Shown here: positions 1 to 10,776 of the stretch, one piece after another
How the letters are laid out: every line of letters starts with the position of its first letter
Position numbering within the stretch: position 1 is the stretch's first letter
Origin: Aurantiochytrium sp. KH105
Lineage: Eukaryota; Sar; Bigyra; Thraustochytrida; Thraustochytriidae
Reading direction: 5' to 3'
Assembly (NCBI GenBank): GCA_003116975.1
Contig: BGKB01000039.1
Location: 62,001-126,000 of the forward strand
Length of the DNA stretch: 64,000 nt
Notes under the pieces: generated by a model
What the model was told of the DNA's origin: nothing
What the model saw: the letters and a program-made list of their open reading frames with translations, nothing else
Databases searched by the model: none
Program-made: the position numbers and the translations under genes

Positions 1-1503
1 CCTGGCCGTTGCTGTGCGTGATGCTTGTTTCTTACTCGTTTTGGCAGTAGCCTTGGAAGATCGTCGCGCCACTGGAACCGAGACAGCGGTAGGGGGGCGG
101 CGACCTGGAATGCAGTGCATCGTTTTGCCCTCGAAGCCGTCTTCTGACTCATTGAAACGGTGCGTAGAGGTGTCGAGGTCACGCGTTTGGTCAAGGATGC
201 GTGATATATAGTCGCTGACGAGAGAGTTGTGCGCATCGTTGTTGTCATGATGATGATAATCATCATCATTATCATCAATATCAGACGTTGCAGCGACCGA
301 GGTACCTCCGGTGTTCCCAGATCGATGACGCCGAGGATTCAGATCAACTGCTTCGGAAATGTAAAAGCTAGATTGATCATTCTCCTGGGCGCGCATTGTG
401 GCTTTCGATGTAACATCGTGCCGCTTTTGACCGGACAAGGCCTTGTGAATAACGCGGTTGGTGACGTCGACATCACCGTCGGACGAAGTGCGATCATTGC
501 GGGCGTGGTCCCATTGATGACGATTTTCGAGCGTAGAAAGCTCCTCGGTAAGACGCAGTGTGTGTGCGCGTTGCTCGCGGAGCTGATCTTGAAAGGATGC
601 AATCTGCTCGGCGCGCAGACGCTCCGTCTGCTTGCACTGCTGCTGCAGACTGTCGACCTGGTGTCGCAAGAGGTCAATTTCCTGAAGGCGCGCATTTTCC
701 ATGCGAGTGGACTTTTCGCGCTCTGCGTGGACGGCGTCTTGCAAGGCGGTAATTTGTTTTTCACGAGTCTCATTGAGACGGAGCGCCGACTCGAGGCTAG
801 CCTTTGTGGAGTAAGCGCGCTCACGCTCTGCGAGTAGATCTTCCCGAGCCTTGTTTGCTTCGCCGGAAGCGACAGCAAGTCTGTGGTTTTCTGCGACGAG
901 GGTGGCGTTTTCGGAGATCTGGCGTTTTGTCTCGGCCTCTTGCTCGAGCTTAGCGCGCGCACTTTCGGCGAGCTGCGCGGAGAGCTGCGCGAGTTTGTCT
1001 CGAAGTTGAGTGATTTGGTCGGCCTGGCTCGCGGTGCGCCGCTCGAGTTCGGTGCGGAGGCGATCCTTTTCTTGAGCGTGCTTGCGGTCTGCCTGCGCGG
1101 CGACAATGCGAGAGTCTAGAGCGGCGGCTTGGGCCATGATGCGACCCTCGCTTTGACGAGCGGCATTGGCAGCGGCCTCTGCATCGGCTGCTCGTTTTTC
1201 GAGCTCAAGTCTCTCTTGCGCCCAGAGCGCGAGCTGGTGTTGCAGCTCTTCGCGAAATGTCTGTACCTGTTGCTCGGCGAGGTCTGCGCGCGCGCGGAGT
1301 TCTTGGCGGTCTTCACAGACGGCGAGAAGGTCCCTGTTTAACCGCTCGACCTCCTCCTGCTGGCTGGTTCTTTGGGCCTCGAGGCGCTGCACGGTGGCGC
1401 TCAGCTCGGACTCGAGCTGCACGATGAGTTTTTCGTGATGCCTTTGTCGCGCTTCGGGCCCTGCGCGTGGCGCCAGCGGAGGCCTGGCCCCTCCTGCCGA
1501 CAT
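1..1503 (-). CDS. Coiled-coil protein, 3' end outside window
   Basis: The minus frame is open from the ATG at 1503 to the first base of the window, giving 501 codons with no stop. The start is the first ATG after an in-frame stop (TGA read from 1578-1576). Residues about 20-335 are almost continuous heptad-rich helix full of Glu, Gln, Arg and Leu (for example AQLAESARAKLEQEAE), as in long parallel coiled coils. From about residue 345 the sequence becomes polar and disordered, with an Asp/His stretch near 240-290 encoded by GAT/CAT triplets. I recognise no catalytic motif. A structural, scaffold or cytoskeletal role is only inferred from the coiled coil. A 202-codon open frame on the opposite strand (229-837) is a shadow of this codon pattern. 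Confidence 0.75.
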   Translation of the reverse strand, partial: MSAGGARPPLAPRAGPEARQRHHEKLIVQLESELSATVQRLEAQRTSQQEEVERLNRDLLAVCEDRQELRARADLAEQQVQTFREELQHQLALWAQERLELEKRAADAEAAANAARQSEGRIMAQAAALDSRIVAAQADRKHAQEKDRLRTELERRTASQADQITQLRDKLAQLSAQLAESARAKLEQEAETKRQISENATLVAENHRLAVASGEANKAREDLLAERERAYSTKASLESALRLNETREKQITALQDAVHAEREKSTRMENARLQEIDLLRHQVDSLQQQCKQTERLRAEQIASFQDQLREQRAHTLRLTEELSTLENRHQWDHARNDRTSSDGDVDVTNRVIHKALSGQKRHDVTSKATMRAQENDQSSFYISEAVDLNPRRHRSGNTGGTSVAATSDIDDNDDDYHHHDNNDAHNSLVSDYISRILDQTRDLDTSTHRFNESEDGFEGKTMHCIPGRRPPTAVSVPVARRSSKATAKTSKKQASRTATAR

Positions 1504-2085
1504 TGGGCTCTCGTCGGTTTTGGTTTTTACCAAGGCAGCATGTTTATTTTTATTTTCTGTTTTCCCATCATCGGCTTGTCATCATTACACAGCAGTTTGT
1601 AGTACGACGAAGGCGCCTGCCGTAGGACACCAAGTAGATTGTGTGACGCAAAATTGTGAAGCAAGAGAGCAACCTATCATGGTTCGTATGTCGGGGTCAA
1701 AAAGCCCACGTGCGTATCGTTCGAATACTCGCCACCATCAATCTGTTTGCGGAATGTAGAAAAGTGACAAATAGACTCTGCAGTGCGCACACAGACAGGA
1801 CTGTGCCAAAGTCATGGGTTTGATGCGATGATCGTTTTTTTTAGCATTCCAAGCGATTCCAAGAGAAAAAAAATTAATGACACATACACACGTAGGTTTC
1901 ATGGATGATAGACAGACAGAGTCGGGCCGCAAAGGCTGCGGCACCCGAAAAAGCTCTCGTGCGCGAGCGAGCGTCAGAGAGAGACCACCCAAAAGGGGCT
2001 CACGAGCTCAGTTTTACAGATTGCAGACACGAGGAATCCAGGCTTTTCGCAACGCAGCTCGTCGTGCGCATCGCCCGATATGAAT
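1504..2085. other. Intergenic, no gene seen
   Basis: This spacer between two minus-strand genes holds the promoter side of the coiled-coil gene and the 3' flank of the next gene. It is less GC-rich than its surroundings, with short A and T runs around 1840-1880. I see no convincing open frame, repeat or RNA gene. Confidence 0.6.
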
Positions 2086-3210
2086 TTACAGCAAACCTTC
2101 AATGTTCGCTCTAGGCCTATGAAGGCTGCCATCGCTACTCCCCACGACGCTGAGCTCAGCGGGGACTTGATGATGAGGTTCTTGCTGATGAGGTTCTTGC
2201 TGAGAAGAAGAAGAAGAAGAAGAAGAAGAAGAAGAGTGAGCTCGAGAACCGCGTGGCGAAGGAGAGGAAGGTCCCGCGTGTGGGCCACGCTCTGGCCCAT
2301 TCGGGGTCAGCATGTTGCGAAAAAGACTCGCAAGTCCTGATCGCCGGGAGCCAGATGAAGATCTGGGTCGTGGACTGTCGCCCTCGGTATCGCTGTCGCC
2401 ATCAGTACTGCTGCTTTCACTCTCGTTTTGCTGGTCAAAAAGTGCATTGTCACCATGAGAGCTGGCGCTACGGCCTTGCACTGATCTTGCACGACGCGGC
2501 GCGAGGAGTTGTCTTCGGAGCCACAGCGCTCTGCTAACCTTTGGAATCTTGCCGGTTCCTTCGCCGGCATTGTCATCATTATCGTCGTCGTCGTCGTCAT
2601 CGTCATCGTCAGAGCTGCTGCTAATACTACTCGTGCTCGCGCTGCTGATGCTACCATTACTATTTTCACCCCGAGTCAGAGAGCGTCTTACGAGTCTGCG
2701 CGCCTCAATCTGATTATGCTCAAATTGCTCGAGCTCCTCGGGGCTGAGGTTCGCCGTGATAAGATTACGCAAATCCCGAGGCCTAATGCTCTCGGTGCGC
2801 TCGAGGGGGGTGAGTCCCGGACGGAGACCCCTGCGGCGCGGCTGAGCCACGGGGATATCTTCTGGTCGGAGACATGCGTCTTCACGCACGGTTTGTAGAC
2901 CAAAGCGCTCCTGTGTCGAGTCGCTTTCACTCCTGCGAAGCTGCCCGAGCTGGCGGCGCCGACGCCGGCGCGCCTGAAGCGCGCGACGTTCCTCCTCGCT
3001 CAGGAGCGTGGGCCCGCGCGCGCTCGCCGCCGCGTCGTCCTCTTCCGGGAACGCGCGCTCAGGCGTGCCGCCGCTGCCGTGGCTGCTGCCGGAGTCGCAC
3101 GAGCCGTGCGAGTCCGCGCTGCTGCTCCTGTGCCTGAGGAAGACTCTGCGCGAGCTCCTCAGCGCGCTGACAGCCGCCGCGTCGTCGGTGGCGACTTCCT
3201 GCAGGGCCAT
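2086..3210 (-). CDS. Disordered Ser/Asp-rich protein, unknown function
   Basis: This is a 374-residue protein. The frame stays open upstream to about 4122, but the ATG at 3210 is the only ATG in it; the upstream translation is Pro/Arg/Ala-rich and looks like leader. The N-terminal half is Arg/Ser-rich, with a basic RRRRRR run. A short, possibly structured stretch (around residues 115-170) contains LRNLITANLSPEELEQFE. A Ser run followed by an uninterrupted Asp tract lies near residues 185-205. The last 60 residues include a Ser homopolymer encoded by a TCT/TCC microsatellite at 2202-2234, then QQEPHQQEP-type repeats. I do not recognise the family. The composition suggests a nuclear or regulatory disordered protein, but nothing proves it. 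Confidence 0.6.
   Translation of the reverse strand: MALQEVATDDAAAVSALRSSRRVFLRHRSSSADSHGSCDSGSSHGSGGTPERAFPEEDDAAASARGPTLLSEEERRALQARRRRRRQLGQLRRSESDSTQERFGLQTVREDACLRPEDIPVAQPRRRGLRPGLTPLERTESIRPRDLRNLITANLSPEELEQFEHNQIEARRLVRRSLTRGENSNGSISSASTSSISSSSDDDDDDDDDDNDDNAGEGTGKIPKVSRALWLRRQLLAPRRARSVQGRSASSHGDNALFDQQNESESSSTDGDSDTEGDSPRPRSSSGSRRSGLASLFRNMLTPNGPERGPHAGPSSPSPRGSRAHSSSSSSSSSSSQQEPHQQEPHHQVPAELSVVGSSDGSLHRPRANIEGLL
2202..2234. repeat. GAA/TCT trinucleotide repeat inside CDS
   Basis: Eleven near-perfect AGA units on the plus strand encode a serine run near the C-terminus of the minus-strand protein at 2086-3210. Confidence 0.9.
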
Positions 3211-6200
3211 CGCGCCACCCCGCTCTCCCTCTCGCTCGCCGCTCACGCGCGAACGGCGGGCGGGTGGGCGGGCGACGCAAGAGGTTCTGCCCGCTTCGCC
3301 GCGCCAGCCTCGCTGCTGCTCTCCTGCTCTGCTCTGCGCCTGCTTTGCTCTGCTCCGCTCTTGAGTGTCCTCCGCCGTCGGAGTAGCACAGCACAGCGGC
3401 TGAAGTGCGTGCACGCTGGAGAAAGTGCGCTTCGCTCCAGCTGGCTCACGCTGCCTTTCTTTAGGGCGCTGCACGTGCCGCGCTGGCCGCTGGCCGCCGG
3501 CCCCGGAGGCCTTCTCCTTCTCCTTCTCCCTCTCCTCCTCCTTGTCCTTCTCCGCGCCCTTGTCCTCCTGCTGGCCCTCGCTCCCGAGCCCGGTCACGCC
3601 CGGCTCGCGCGCGTTGATGGACGCACCCGCGGGAGGGAGGGAGGGGAGGGAGGGGAGGAGGGGCGCGCGCCGCCCTCGCTCGCTGTCGCTGGCGTGAGAG
3701 CGAGCTGCGAAGGGGGGGGAAGGGGACCTTGGCACCCGCGCCCGGAAAGGAGAGGAAAGTGAGACAACCGGTTGATCAGTCGAACAGACGATGGATGGCG
3801 GCCGGTGAAGCAGTCGCAAGCTGGCCGCGCCAGCACGCAAGTAAGTTCTCGGCCACCTTCGCTCGCTCGCTCGCTGGCTGGCTGGCCGTGATCGCGACGC
3901 CCTCTGCAGCGCCGACGGCGTCCTGTCCTGGAGGAATGAATGCCTGCGTGCCTGGGCGCGTGAAAAAGAAGAAGAAGAAGGGACGCGGGCCTTCTTCTTG
4001 TGCGCGCAAGTTTCTTTCGCCTTGAGTGTCTGCTGCGGCACACAGAGCAGCGACGGATAGTGCGTATGTAGAGCAGCACCGCGTGCTGCTGTTGCTGCTG
4101 CTGCTGCTCTTGGCCGTGCCAACGTTGGTGCTTGATGCTATTGCGATTGTGGAGCCAGCAAGCACGCACGCAAGCAAGCCAGCAAAAGAAGAAGAAGCAG
4201 TCGGAAGAAGAAGAATGAAAGAAAGAAAGAAGACGCCCTGCCGGCAGTGACAGTGAGCGAGCGTGCGAGCTCTCGGTCCCAAGCTTCGCGCAAACGCTCC
4301 GGCTGTGCACAGCCAACCCGCCAGCAATCGGAATCGGTCGCAGACGTCGCTCCTCGCCGCCAGCCACCCGCCCAAGCGGTTCGCGCTGGCTGGCTGTTGA
4401 TGGTTCGCTAGTTCCGACGCCCTGGCTGGTGCTGGCTAGCTCGAGCTGCCGAAACTGTCGCCCGGAGATGACGGCTCGCTGTGCTGGCTGCGGCGGAGCC
4501 CACCGCGATGCACGTGCAGGGTGGTTGGGTAAATGGATGGTTGGATAAATGGATGGTGGATGGACGGATGTAGTATAAACCGCCGCGGCGAGAATGGCGT
4601 CCCCGCTCGCCGTGCTCGAGACGGTCTTTGTCGCACCGCGTTTGAATTCTGCCTCGTCGGGATTTGAAGGAACGAATGATCGATCGATCATTAGAAGATG
4701 AGTGAAGAATTTCGAAATTTGAGTCCCGCCATGCCCGCCGCCGCTGCAGGCTCGCCTCGCGCGCAGACCCGCCGCCGCTGCAGGCTCGTCGCTGCTCGCG
4801 CCGCGTCGCCGCACGTCGCCATCCATACAGCCCCGGCCTGCACCGCTCCGGGCGTCCTCGGCACGGGACGCCAGCCAGGCATGAGGCCAGAATCGCAAGA
4901 TTCCAGCCTCGCCGCAGGCTCTCTCCGCCGGGGCGCGAGGCGCGGCAGGCGAGGGGGAGGGAAAGGGGGGCGGCGAGGCCTGCGCGTACCCGGCGTGTAC
5001 ACGAAAGCGCACGCGCGCGCGCCGCAAGCCCGCGCCTGGAGAGCGGAGCGGCGCGAGGGGCCTCGAAGTCGCGTCGCCCACCGCGCTCTCTCTCTCTCCC
5101 CCGCACCCGAACTGGCTCGCCCTGTACTCGCACGGTGACCCCCCCGCCTCCAGCCTGGGCGCGGACCCCAGCCTCGGAGAGGGGGTCGCCGCAGAACTTT
5201 CCGCGCGCTGGTCTTCGCCGAATTTGGGTTGCGCAGAAGTGAAAGTGCGTTGCGGCGGCTGCACGTGCTGGCTTCGGGGTTCGTCTTCGTTGGCGAACGA
5301 ACGAGGCTGCTGACCCATGTCAAGTTCTTCGCGGCAGCTGCAGGCGGCTGCGCGGGGCTCCAGCCGCGCCAACCGCGCCAAGCCTGGACGCGCCAAGCCT
5401 GGACGCGCCCTCCCTCGCTCGCTCCGACTACCTTCAGTCTCGTCGCCCTGGGCGAGAACGATGGCTGAGTCGGGCGGGGGTCCTCGGCGGCCACGCTGGC
5501 CCGCTGGGCCGCGAAGCCACGACCAGCGAGCGAGCGAGTTGGGGACGCTGCCGCGCACGGCCCGTCAAGCGCCATCCGGGGAGCTCCGCGTCGACGCGGC
5601 TTGTTCAAGCCGTGTGTTTCTTTGTCGCGCGTGGCGGGGCGACTTCGTTTCGCAAGTCATGTCAGCACGCGTTGGATGGGACGCGCTGCACGCGAACGCG
5701 AGAGTTCGAAGAGGAAAGACCGCGCGTGCAGCGGCGTCCAGTCCAGCCAGCTTGCTGCGGCTCGCAGTCGCACGGAGGCTGCACTGCTTGCTGAGGGCTG
5801 CTGGCTCATGAAACCCGCCCCTCGGAGCCGGTGGACCGTCCGTCCGTCCGTCCGTCCGTCATCGCGATCCAGCGCCCAGCTGCAGCAGCTGCAGCTGCAG
5901 CTGCGACTGCGACTGCGGCAGCCTCGCGCTGGGTGCAGCTAGCAGGAGTGGAGCTGCCGCTGGCGGGGACGACAGCAGAATGACTGACTGACCGGCCGGC
6001 CATCTTCGGTCTTTCGTTTTGGTCATGAGAGCCCGGAAGGCGTCATGACCCGCGCATTGCGTTCCTGTGGGCGAGACCGTCAGAGAGATGGGGCATCTCG
6101 CGGGTGGAAGAAGCGCGACCATTGCGTAGCCCTCGACGCCAAGTGATCCGGCGACCCAGCGCGGAGAACGTGGGCGAGGCGAGGCCCGCAGATCGCGCGT

Positions 6201-6641
6201 CTAGGCAAGCGACTCGGGGAGTGTCCAGCCCGTCTTGCAGCTCGTCCTTCGCCGGGATCGGGAAACGACCTCGTGCTCTCCTCTGCAGCCTGGGTACGCA
6301 CTGGCAACCAAAAAACCAAAAAGCAAGTAAGACAAGACAGACCGAACGAACGAATGAACGAAAATCACGGGTATAGCTGGAATTTGGAATAAATTGATGG
6401 GGGGTTTAAAGGAAATATCCAGTTTCCCTCGGAGGAGAACTTGCGCCCACGGAGTCATACCATGCATGCACCCCCCCGAGACCGTTGCGAAACTGACGCG
6501 AAAAGAATGGCGCAAATTGCAAGGTCGGGCAAGCATACGTCTTTCCGCTCGCGGCTCGGTGAGCGTCAATAAGAATAATAATATTTTAACGTTGAATAGC
6601 GCGAGACCAGCAGCCTGTGCCTCGACCGTTTCCTATTCCAG
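3211..6641. other. 3.4 kb GC-rich gene-free stretch
   Basis: Long open frames exist here on both strands (for example minus 5558-3594), but they are rich in Arg, Ala, Pro and Ser. They also overlap one another in several frames, as expected from GC-rich non-coding DNA with few stops. The first 900 bases are the leader and promoter side of the gene at 2086-3210; the right part is the 3' flank of the gene at 6642-8192. Simple repeats include CTG units at 4083-4109, GTCC units at about 5837-5860 and a 21-bp direct repeat at 4734-4754 and 4768-4788. No RNA gene was recognised. Confidence 0.5.
4734..4788. repeat. Two copies of a 21-bp GC-rich direct repeat
   Basis: The same 21-base unit, ending in GCTGCAGGCTCG, occurs at 4734-4754 and 4768-4788, offset by 34 bases. 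It lies in the gene-free stretch; its role is unknown. Confidence 0.75.
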
Positions 6642-8025
6642 CTAGGGTTGATGAAGATGCAAGACCGCGACTTCCTTGCGCAAAAGTTGTCTGCAAAGCT
6701 TGGAAAAGTTCGAACGCGAGATGTGGTACCCCTGCAATAGCAGCGTTGCCTCCTTGTGCTTGACGCCACGAACATGTTCCGCAATACTTACGTCCGTGAA
6801 TCCACTGCGCTGTAAATGGTGCGCCACACGGTACATGAGCGATGACCAAATGCAGCTCTTTGCAGGCGCGTGCAAGAGGCTCTTTGCATACGCCAGCATC
6901 ACTGCCAAGGTTGCTTGCTGGATCAGGTACACGCGACTGTCGCTGCACGTGCTTTCTTGAAAGGCTTGAGCGTCAAAACGAAGCTTGTCCTCCCTACGAC
7001 GCAAAATAAAGTCCTCATCGTCCTCGAAGAGCACTGCGTTACGGTGTTTTGCTTTGTCCCGGAGGCTCAGACCCTCCAGATATCTGCGGTCCTCGGGTCC
7101 CAGACGTGACAGGTGATAGTCTTCGAGTGTGTCGAGAAACCAAAACGAGTCCTTCACGGACAACTTCATTCCCTTCGACAGCGAGGCAATGCCTTCGGCT
7201 TCATCTCGGTCACGCCAAACCTGCGAAGGATCGCCTTGGCTTGCGGCATTTTCTGCGGCGCGCGCCTGCGCGGAGATCCGCGACATTACGGCTTGCAACG
7301 CAATCGAATCCTCCTCACTGTCGTTGCGGACGTTTTCTCGCTCATAAGGTGCCTGCGGAGGCTCGACGTCTTCCCTTGGTTTTGCCGTTATGGACCCGAA
7401 CTGGATGAACTCGTCTTCCCCAAGACGTCGTTTTACTCGTGGCGTCCACGCTCCTGTGTCGAGGTCTTCCTCGACGGCGTCCAAGAGAAGACTCGAGTCC
7501 TTATCATCCGCAACGGCAGTTGTCTTGGTAACAGAGACCACGGCTTGCTCCACCGGCATTGACGAGGAGTACGAGGCTGCTACTGCTGTTGGTGCTGCTG
7601 CTTCTGTTGTTGACGTTGAAGACGACCTGGCAGTTGTTCTGATGGATTTCGCACTTTTGTGCATGTACGACGACATCTGTCGCGATGACCTCATTGGCTT
7701 GAACGAAGGAAATGCACTTTGTGCCGCCAATGTTGATGATGGAAATGGTGTATAGACTGGCATGATGGGTACAGGCGATGGTGATGACGCGTGAGGTGAT
7801 GGTGCACGAGGTGGTGGTGGCGGTATCGATGAGGATGTTGAGGACGAAAAGGGTGGCTTGAAGAACGAGGAACTGTTGGCTGACAAAGGTCCCGCTGGCC
7901 ATGCAAATGCGTCTGCATTCATTTGAGCACTTGCGCCTCGCCCATCATCTCCTTGCCAATGTAGTTGAAAGTGGTCGTCGCCATGACCATCATTGCCCAC
8001 ACCATTGCTGCTACTGCTGCTGCTG

Positions 8026-8057
<32 letters not shown>

Positions 8058-8192
8058 ACTACTACTACTGCTGCTACTGCTACTGCTACTGCTGCTACCT
8101 TTTGATCTACTCGGGTACCCTTGCCGACATGCACGAGGTCTTGGCTGCGGTTCTGCCCATGACAACGGAGACGGGGAGGACGAAGAGCACAT
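6642..8192 (-). CDS. Protein with Ser-rich N-terminus, unknown C-terminal domain
   Basis: This is a 516-residue protein whose first in-frame ATG is at 8192; the frame runs open further upstream but without an ATG. Residues about 25-65 are a long Ser tract encoded by an AGC/AGT microsatellite (plus-strand 8008-8098). The next 200 residues are Ser/Pro/Thr-rich and probably disordered. The C-terminal 200 residues have mixed hydrophobic composition and look folded, starting near DSFWFLDTLEDYHLSRL and including LMYRVAHHLQRSGF and ISRSNFSKLCRQLLRKEV, which read as amphipathic helices. The last segment, with a conserved-looking helix pair and basic surface, could be a protein-binding helical domain. 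I recognise no family. A perfect hairpin lies 60-99 bases upstream of the start. Confidence 0.7.
8008..8098. repeat. CTG/CTA trinucleotide tract inside CDS
   Basis: About thirty CTG units interspersed with CTA encode the poly-serine tract of the minus-strand gene at 6642-8192. The interruptions are synonymous (AGC and AGT on the coding strand). Confidence 0.95.
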
Positions 8193-10506
8193 ATCGTTTG
8201 CGCGATGGGTCAAACGGCCTCTGTTCAGTTTCGGGTCTACTTGCGCGCCCAGCGGTGGCCGGACTGCGTTGCGACGCAGTCCGGCCACCGCACCCAGGGT
8301 CAGACGCACGCAGCCACCACCCACGTTTGTGGCCGATCAGCGAACGTCCATTGCCGCGTGCACGACGCAAGTTGCAAGAAGCAAGCAAGTCGTCCCGGTG
8401 CTTGCGATTTCTGTTCCAGCTGCTACATTGCTCTGAGTGCTCGTTTCTGTCTGCGAACTAGTCACATGGAAAGAGAGGGAGAGACCTGTCCAGAGATGCA
8501 AGCAAGCAAGCAAGCAACAGCGAGGGAACAAGCGGCACGGGAATCTTGACACTGTGCCTCGCCGATACCCCAGCCCCAAGCAACAGAAAGCGTCCGCCCG
8601 CGCCTCGCGCTGCCGAGATCGTGCCGGCGCTCCCTCGGGAGCCGCGCGTGGTCAAAGACGCCGCCGAATTCCAGGGACTAACACAATGTGTCTCCTACAT
8701 GGCTCGCTGCGGGGCCCAGTGACGAGAGGCGATCGGCCTCATCCGAGTGGGCGCGCATAGTGTTGCTGGTAATACAATAGTGAAGGGACTACTTATCATT
8801 GAGTGATTGATGGTTGATGGTTAATGGTTGATGATGTTCATCGCCATGCCAAGCGTCCCTAAGCCTGGAGTCCTCGACATCCTCGTGCTCGCCAATGGCA
8901 GAAACGCAACGTTCCGGCTCGCACGCGCGTGTCGAAACGCCGAAGGGAGGGGAGAACCGAACGGCCAGAAATGCCGAGCGAAATGATGCGGGACCGGCCT
9001 ACTCCGGCACGTGAGTGGAAACGGCCAGAGACGTAGGAAACTGCTTTCGGGCTGTCATCGTGGGACGGAATGCTTGTTGCCTATGCAAGGGAAACAACAT
9101 ATCACAAATGAATAAGAACGATTGGCTTCTTGGGTTACGGAAAATAGAAGAATGCATATTGCCCGAGGGCCGGCCATCAAGCACGTACAACTTTTGTTCT
9201 CCTACTCTATAAAACCAAATCCTTGCTAAGAGAGGTGAAGTTTGAAGACCTAAAATCATCCTCCTTTCCTACATCGCCAGCCAACTCTTGAGGTCGACGA
9301 CAGAAGCGCTGTAATCATGGCGTCAACGTCTAATGTGAAGATAAGCTTCTTTTTGAATTTCCTTTTACACCCTTTGTCACAAATCTTCCGAGATGAGATC
9401 ACACTAACAACCGTCTGACGGCCTGGTGCGAACGCCACTCCCCTGGCTGTCGCGCGCCCCGATTGCTGATACAATACGTGCCGTAGTGAAAAAATGCGTG
9501 CAAAGCGCAAGCTGCTTCTCCTCTGTATACCCTCTTTTAAAAGGGGCCTTGTAGGGCAGGTACGGACGACTTCTCATCGATCAAGAATAGAGCTCTTGGC
9601 GCACTCGATTACGCTCGGCTCTGTTCGCTCGTTGGTCTGTCGCGAGTCCGTCCGAAGCGACCCAAGTTCCATCTGTTTTGAATTTTTCGACCACAAGCAA
9701 GCAACTTTCGTGCAAGCTCTTTTCAATTAATCGATCTCAATTTTAAAATACAAAATGAGGGTGCCAAAGGAAGAGTTGCATCACAATGGGAAAAAAAGGG
9801 TGTGAAGGAAAGAAATGAAGCAGAGTGCTGGGCGTTTCTTCACAAAGGGCAAAAAAAGTAGTCTCTGCGGACTCTTCCCAGCCATGTAGGAAATTCAGCT
9901 TTTGCTACTCTGCTGCAACAATGATAGCGCTGAAGCGAGAAAGAATGAAATGACAAGGTTTTCCCGAAACTCTTTCTCGAGCAAACGAACGTTTAGCAAA
10001 GAAAGTCAAAAGCAGACATTGAAGAGCAATCTACTTGGGAAGCTTTTACTCGCTTTCCCTCCTCTCCAAACTTTCATCATGCCACCTCGTCTCGCTTCAT
10101 CTCGCCATCGATATCCACGCATAAAGATAAAGACTGCAAAGGGTAAAACAAAAATCTGCAGTGCTAAGTGCACATGCACAAAGAACAGGCATCAACTTTA
10201 GATTCATCGTTACGATAAGCCCATCATTCAGCCAGGAGAACGCCCGTCTTTTGCAAAGCTTTTGCAAAGAGAATGAGTAGCGGAAAAAAGACGAACAAGA
10301 CAAGATCATTCATCACTTGCGCGCCTTGACGCGGCAACTAAGACGAGATCCGACGCCGCAGCGGTACGCTAAGGTAGCCAAGAGCAGCCCGTACGCTCCA
10401 ATAACAAGAGAGCGCTCGCTTTATCACGAGCGAGGCAGCTCCCAGTCGCAGAGGACCCCTTGCAATCAGAGTACGGAGAGAAGAAAGCATGAGTGTTGAT
10501 GATAGT
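8193..10506. other. 2.3 kb intergenic region, no gene recognised
   Basis: The first 100 bases hold the hairpin and leader of the gene at 6642-8192. Beyond that I find only short open frames without family resemblance on either strand. The part from 9000 to 10300 is clearly more A/T-rich than the coding neighbours, with A-runs near 9790 and 9855, as expected of non-coding DNA. A short TGATGGTTGATGG-like direct repeat lies at about 8803-8832. An unrecognised non-coding RNA or a multi-exon gene cannot be excluded. Confidence 0.45.
8252..8291. repeat. Perfect 18-bp inverted repeat with 4-nt loop
   Basis: Arm 8252-8269 (GCGGTGGCCGGACTGCGT) is exactly complementary to 8274-8291, with TGCG between them. 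In a minus-strand transcript it would form a very stable GC-rich hairpin in the leader of the gene starting at 8192. The arms show no mismatch. Confidence 0.9.
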
Positions 10507-10776
10507 TTACCGCCGCGCACCAATAAGTCGCGCGTACGAGTTCTGCATGGCGAGCATGCAGCCGCCGGCGAAGCCGATGCAGCCCGCGCCGAACATCATG
10601 AAGCCGCGGTTGTACTTGCCCACGGCGTAGCCCGCCGCCGCCGTGCCGACGGCGCTCGCCGCCCACACGCCAAGGTCCTCCGGCTTCATGTACGAGAACA
10701 CCTTGCCGAAGCTCGGGTCCTTGTCGATCACCGTGAACCGCGGGTTCCGCACGGGGGAGCGGTCGTCCTCCACCAT
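10507..10776 (-). CDS. Complex I 21-kDa-type (NUXM-like) subunit
   Basis: This is an 89-residue protein. The ATG at 10776 is chosen because the sequence upstream is a Gly/Arg/Gln low-complexity leader, while the family-like sequence begins directly after it. NPRFTVIDKDPSFGKVF is followed by a DLGVWAASAVGTAAAGYAVG membrane helix and a second Gly-rich helix (MFGAGCIGFAGGCMLAMQNS), ending SYARLIGARR. This order of an acidic 'DPSF' start, two short helices and a terminal Arg/Gly segment matches the N-terminal domain of the mitochondrial NADH-ubiquinone oxidoreductase 21-kDa subunit family known from fungi and plants. It would sit in the inner membrane as an accessory subunit of complex I. The assignment comes from pattern recognition, not a search. 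Confidence 0.65.
   Translation of the reverse strand: MVEDDRSPVRNPRFTVIDKDPSFGKVFSYMKPEDLGVWAASAVGTAAAGYAVGKYNRGFMMFGAGCIGFAGGCMLAMQNSYARLIGARR

Noticed and set aside
229-837. 202-codon plus-strand open frame
   Set aside because: It is the antisense of the coiled-coil gene at 1-1503, in the register where helix codons give few stops. Its translation is Leu/Val-rich without domain features, and it begins with an Ile run from ATC repeats.
1680-1750. Possible tRNA because of a GTTCGAATAC box-B-like string
   Set aside because: No matching acceptor stem or box A could be found around it.
3594-5558. 654-codon minus-strand open frame
   Set aside because: Composition is Arg/Ala/Pro/Ser-rich with no folded-looking segment, it overlaps other long frames on both strands, and it begins without any family-like start. 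GC-rich non-coding DNA explains it.
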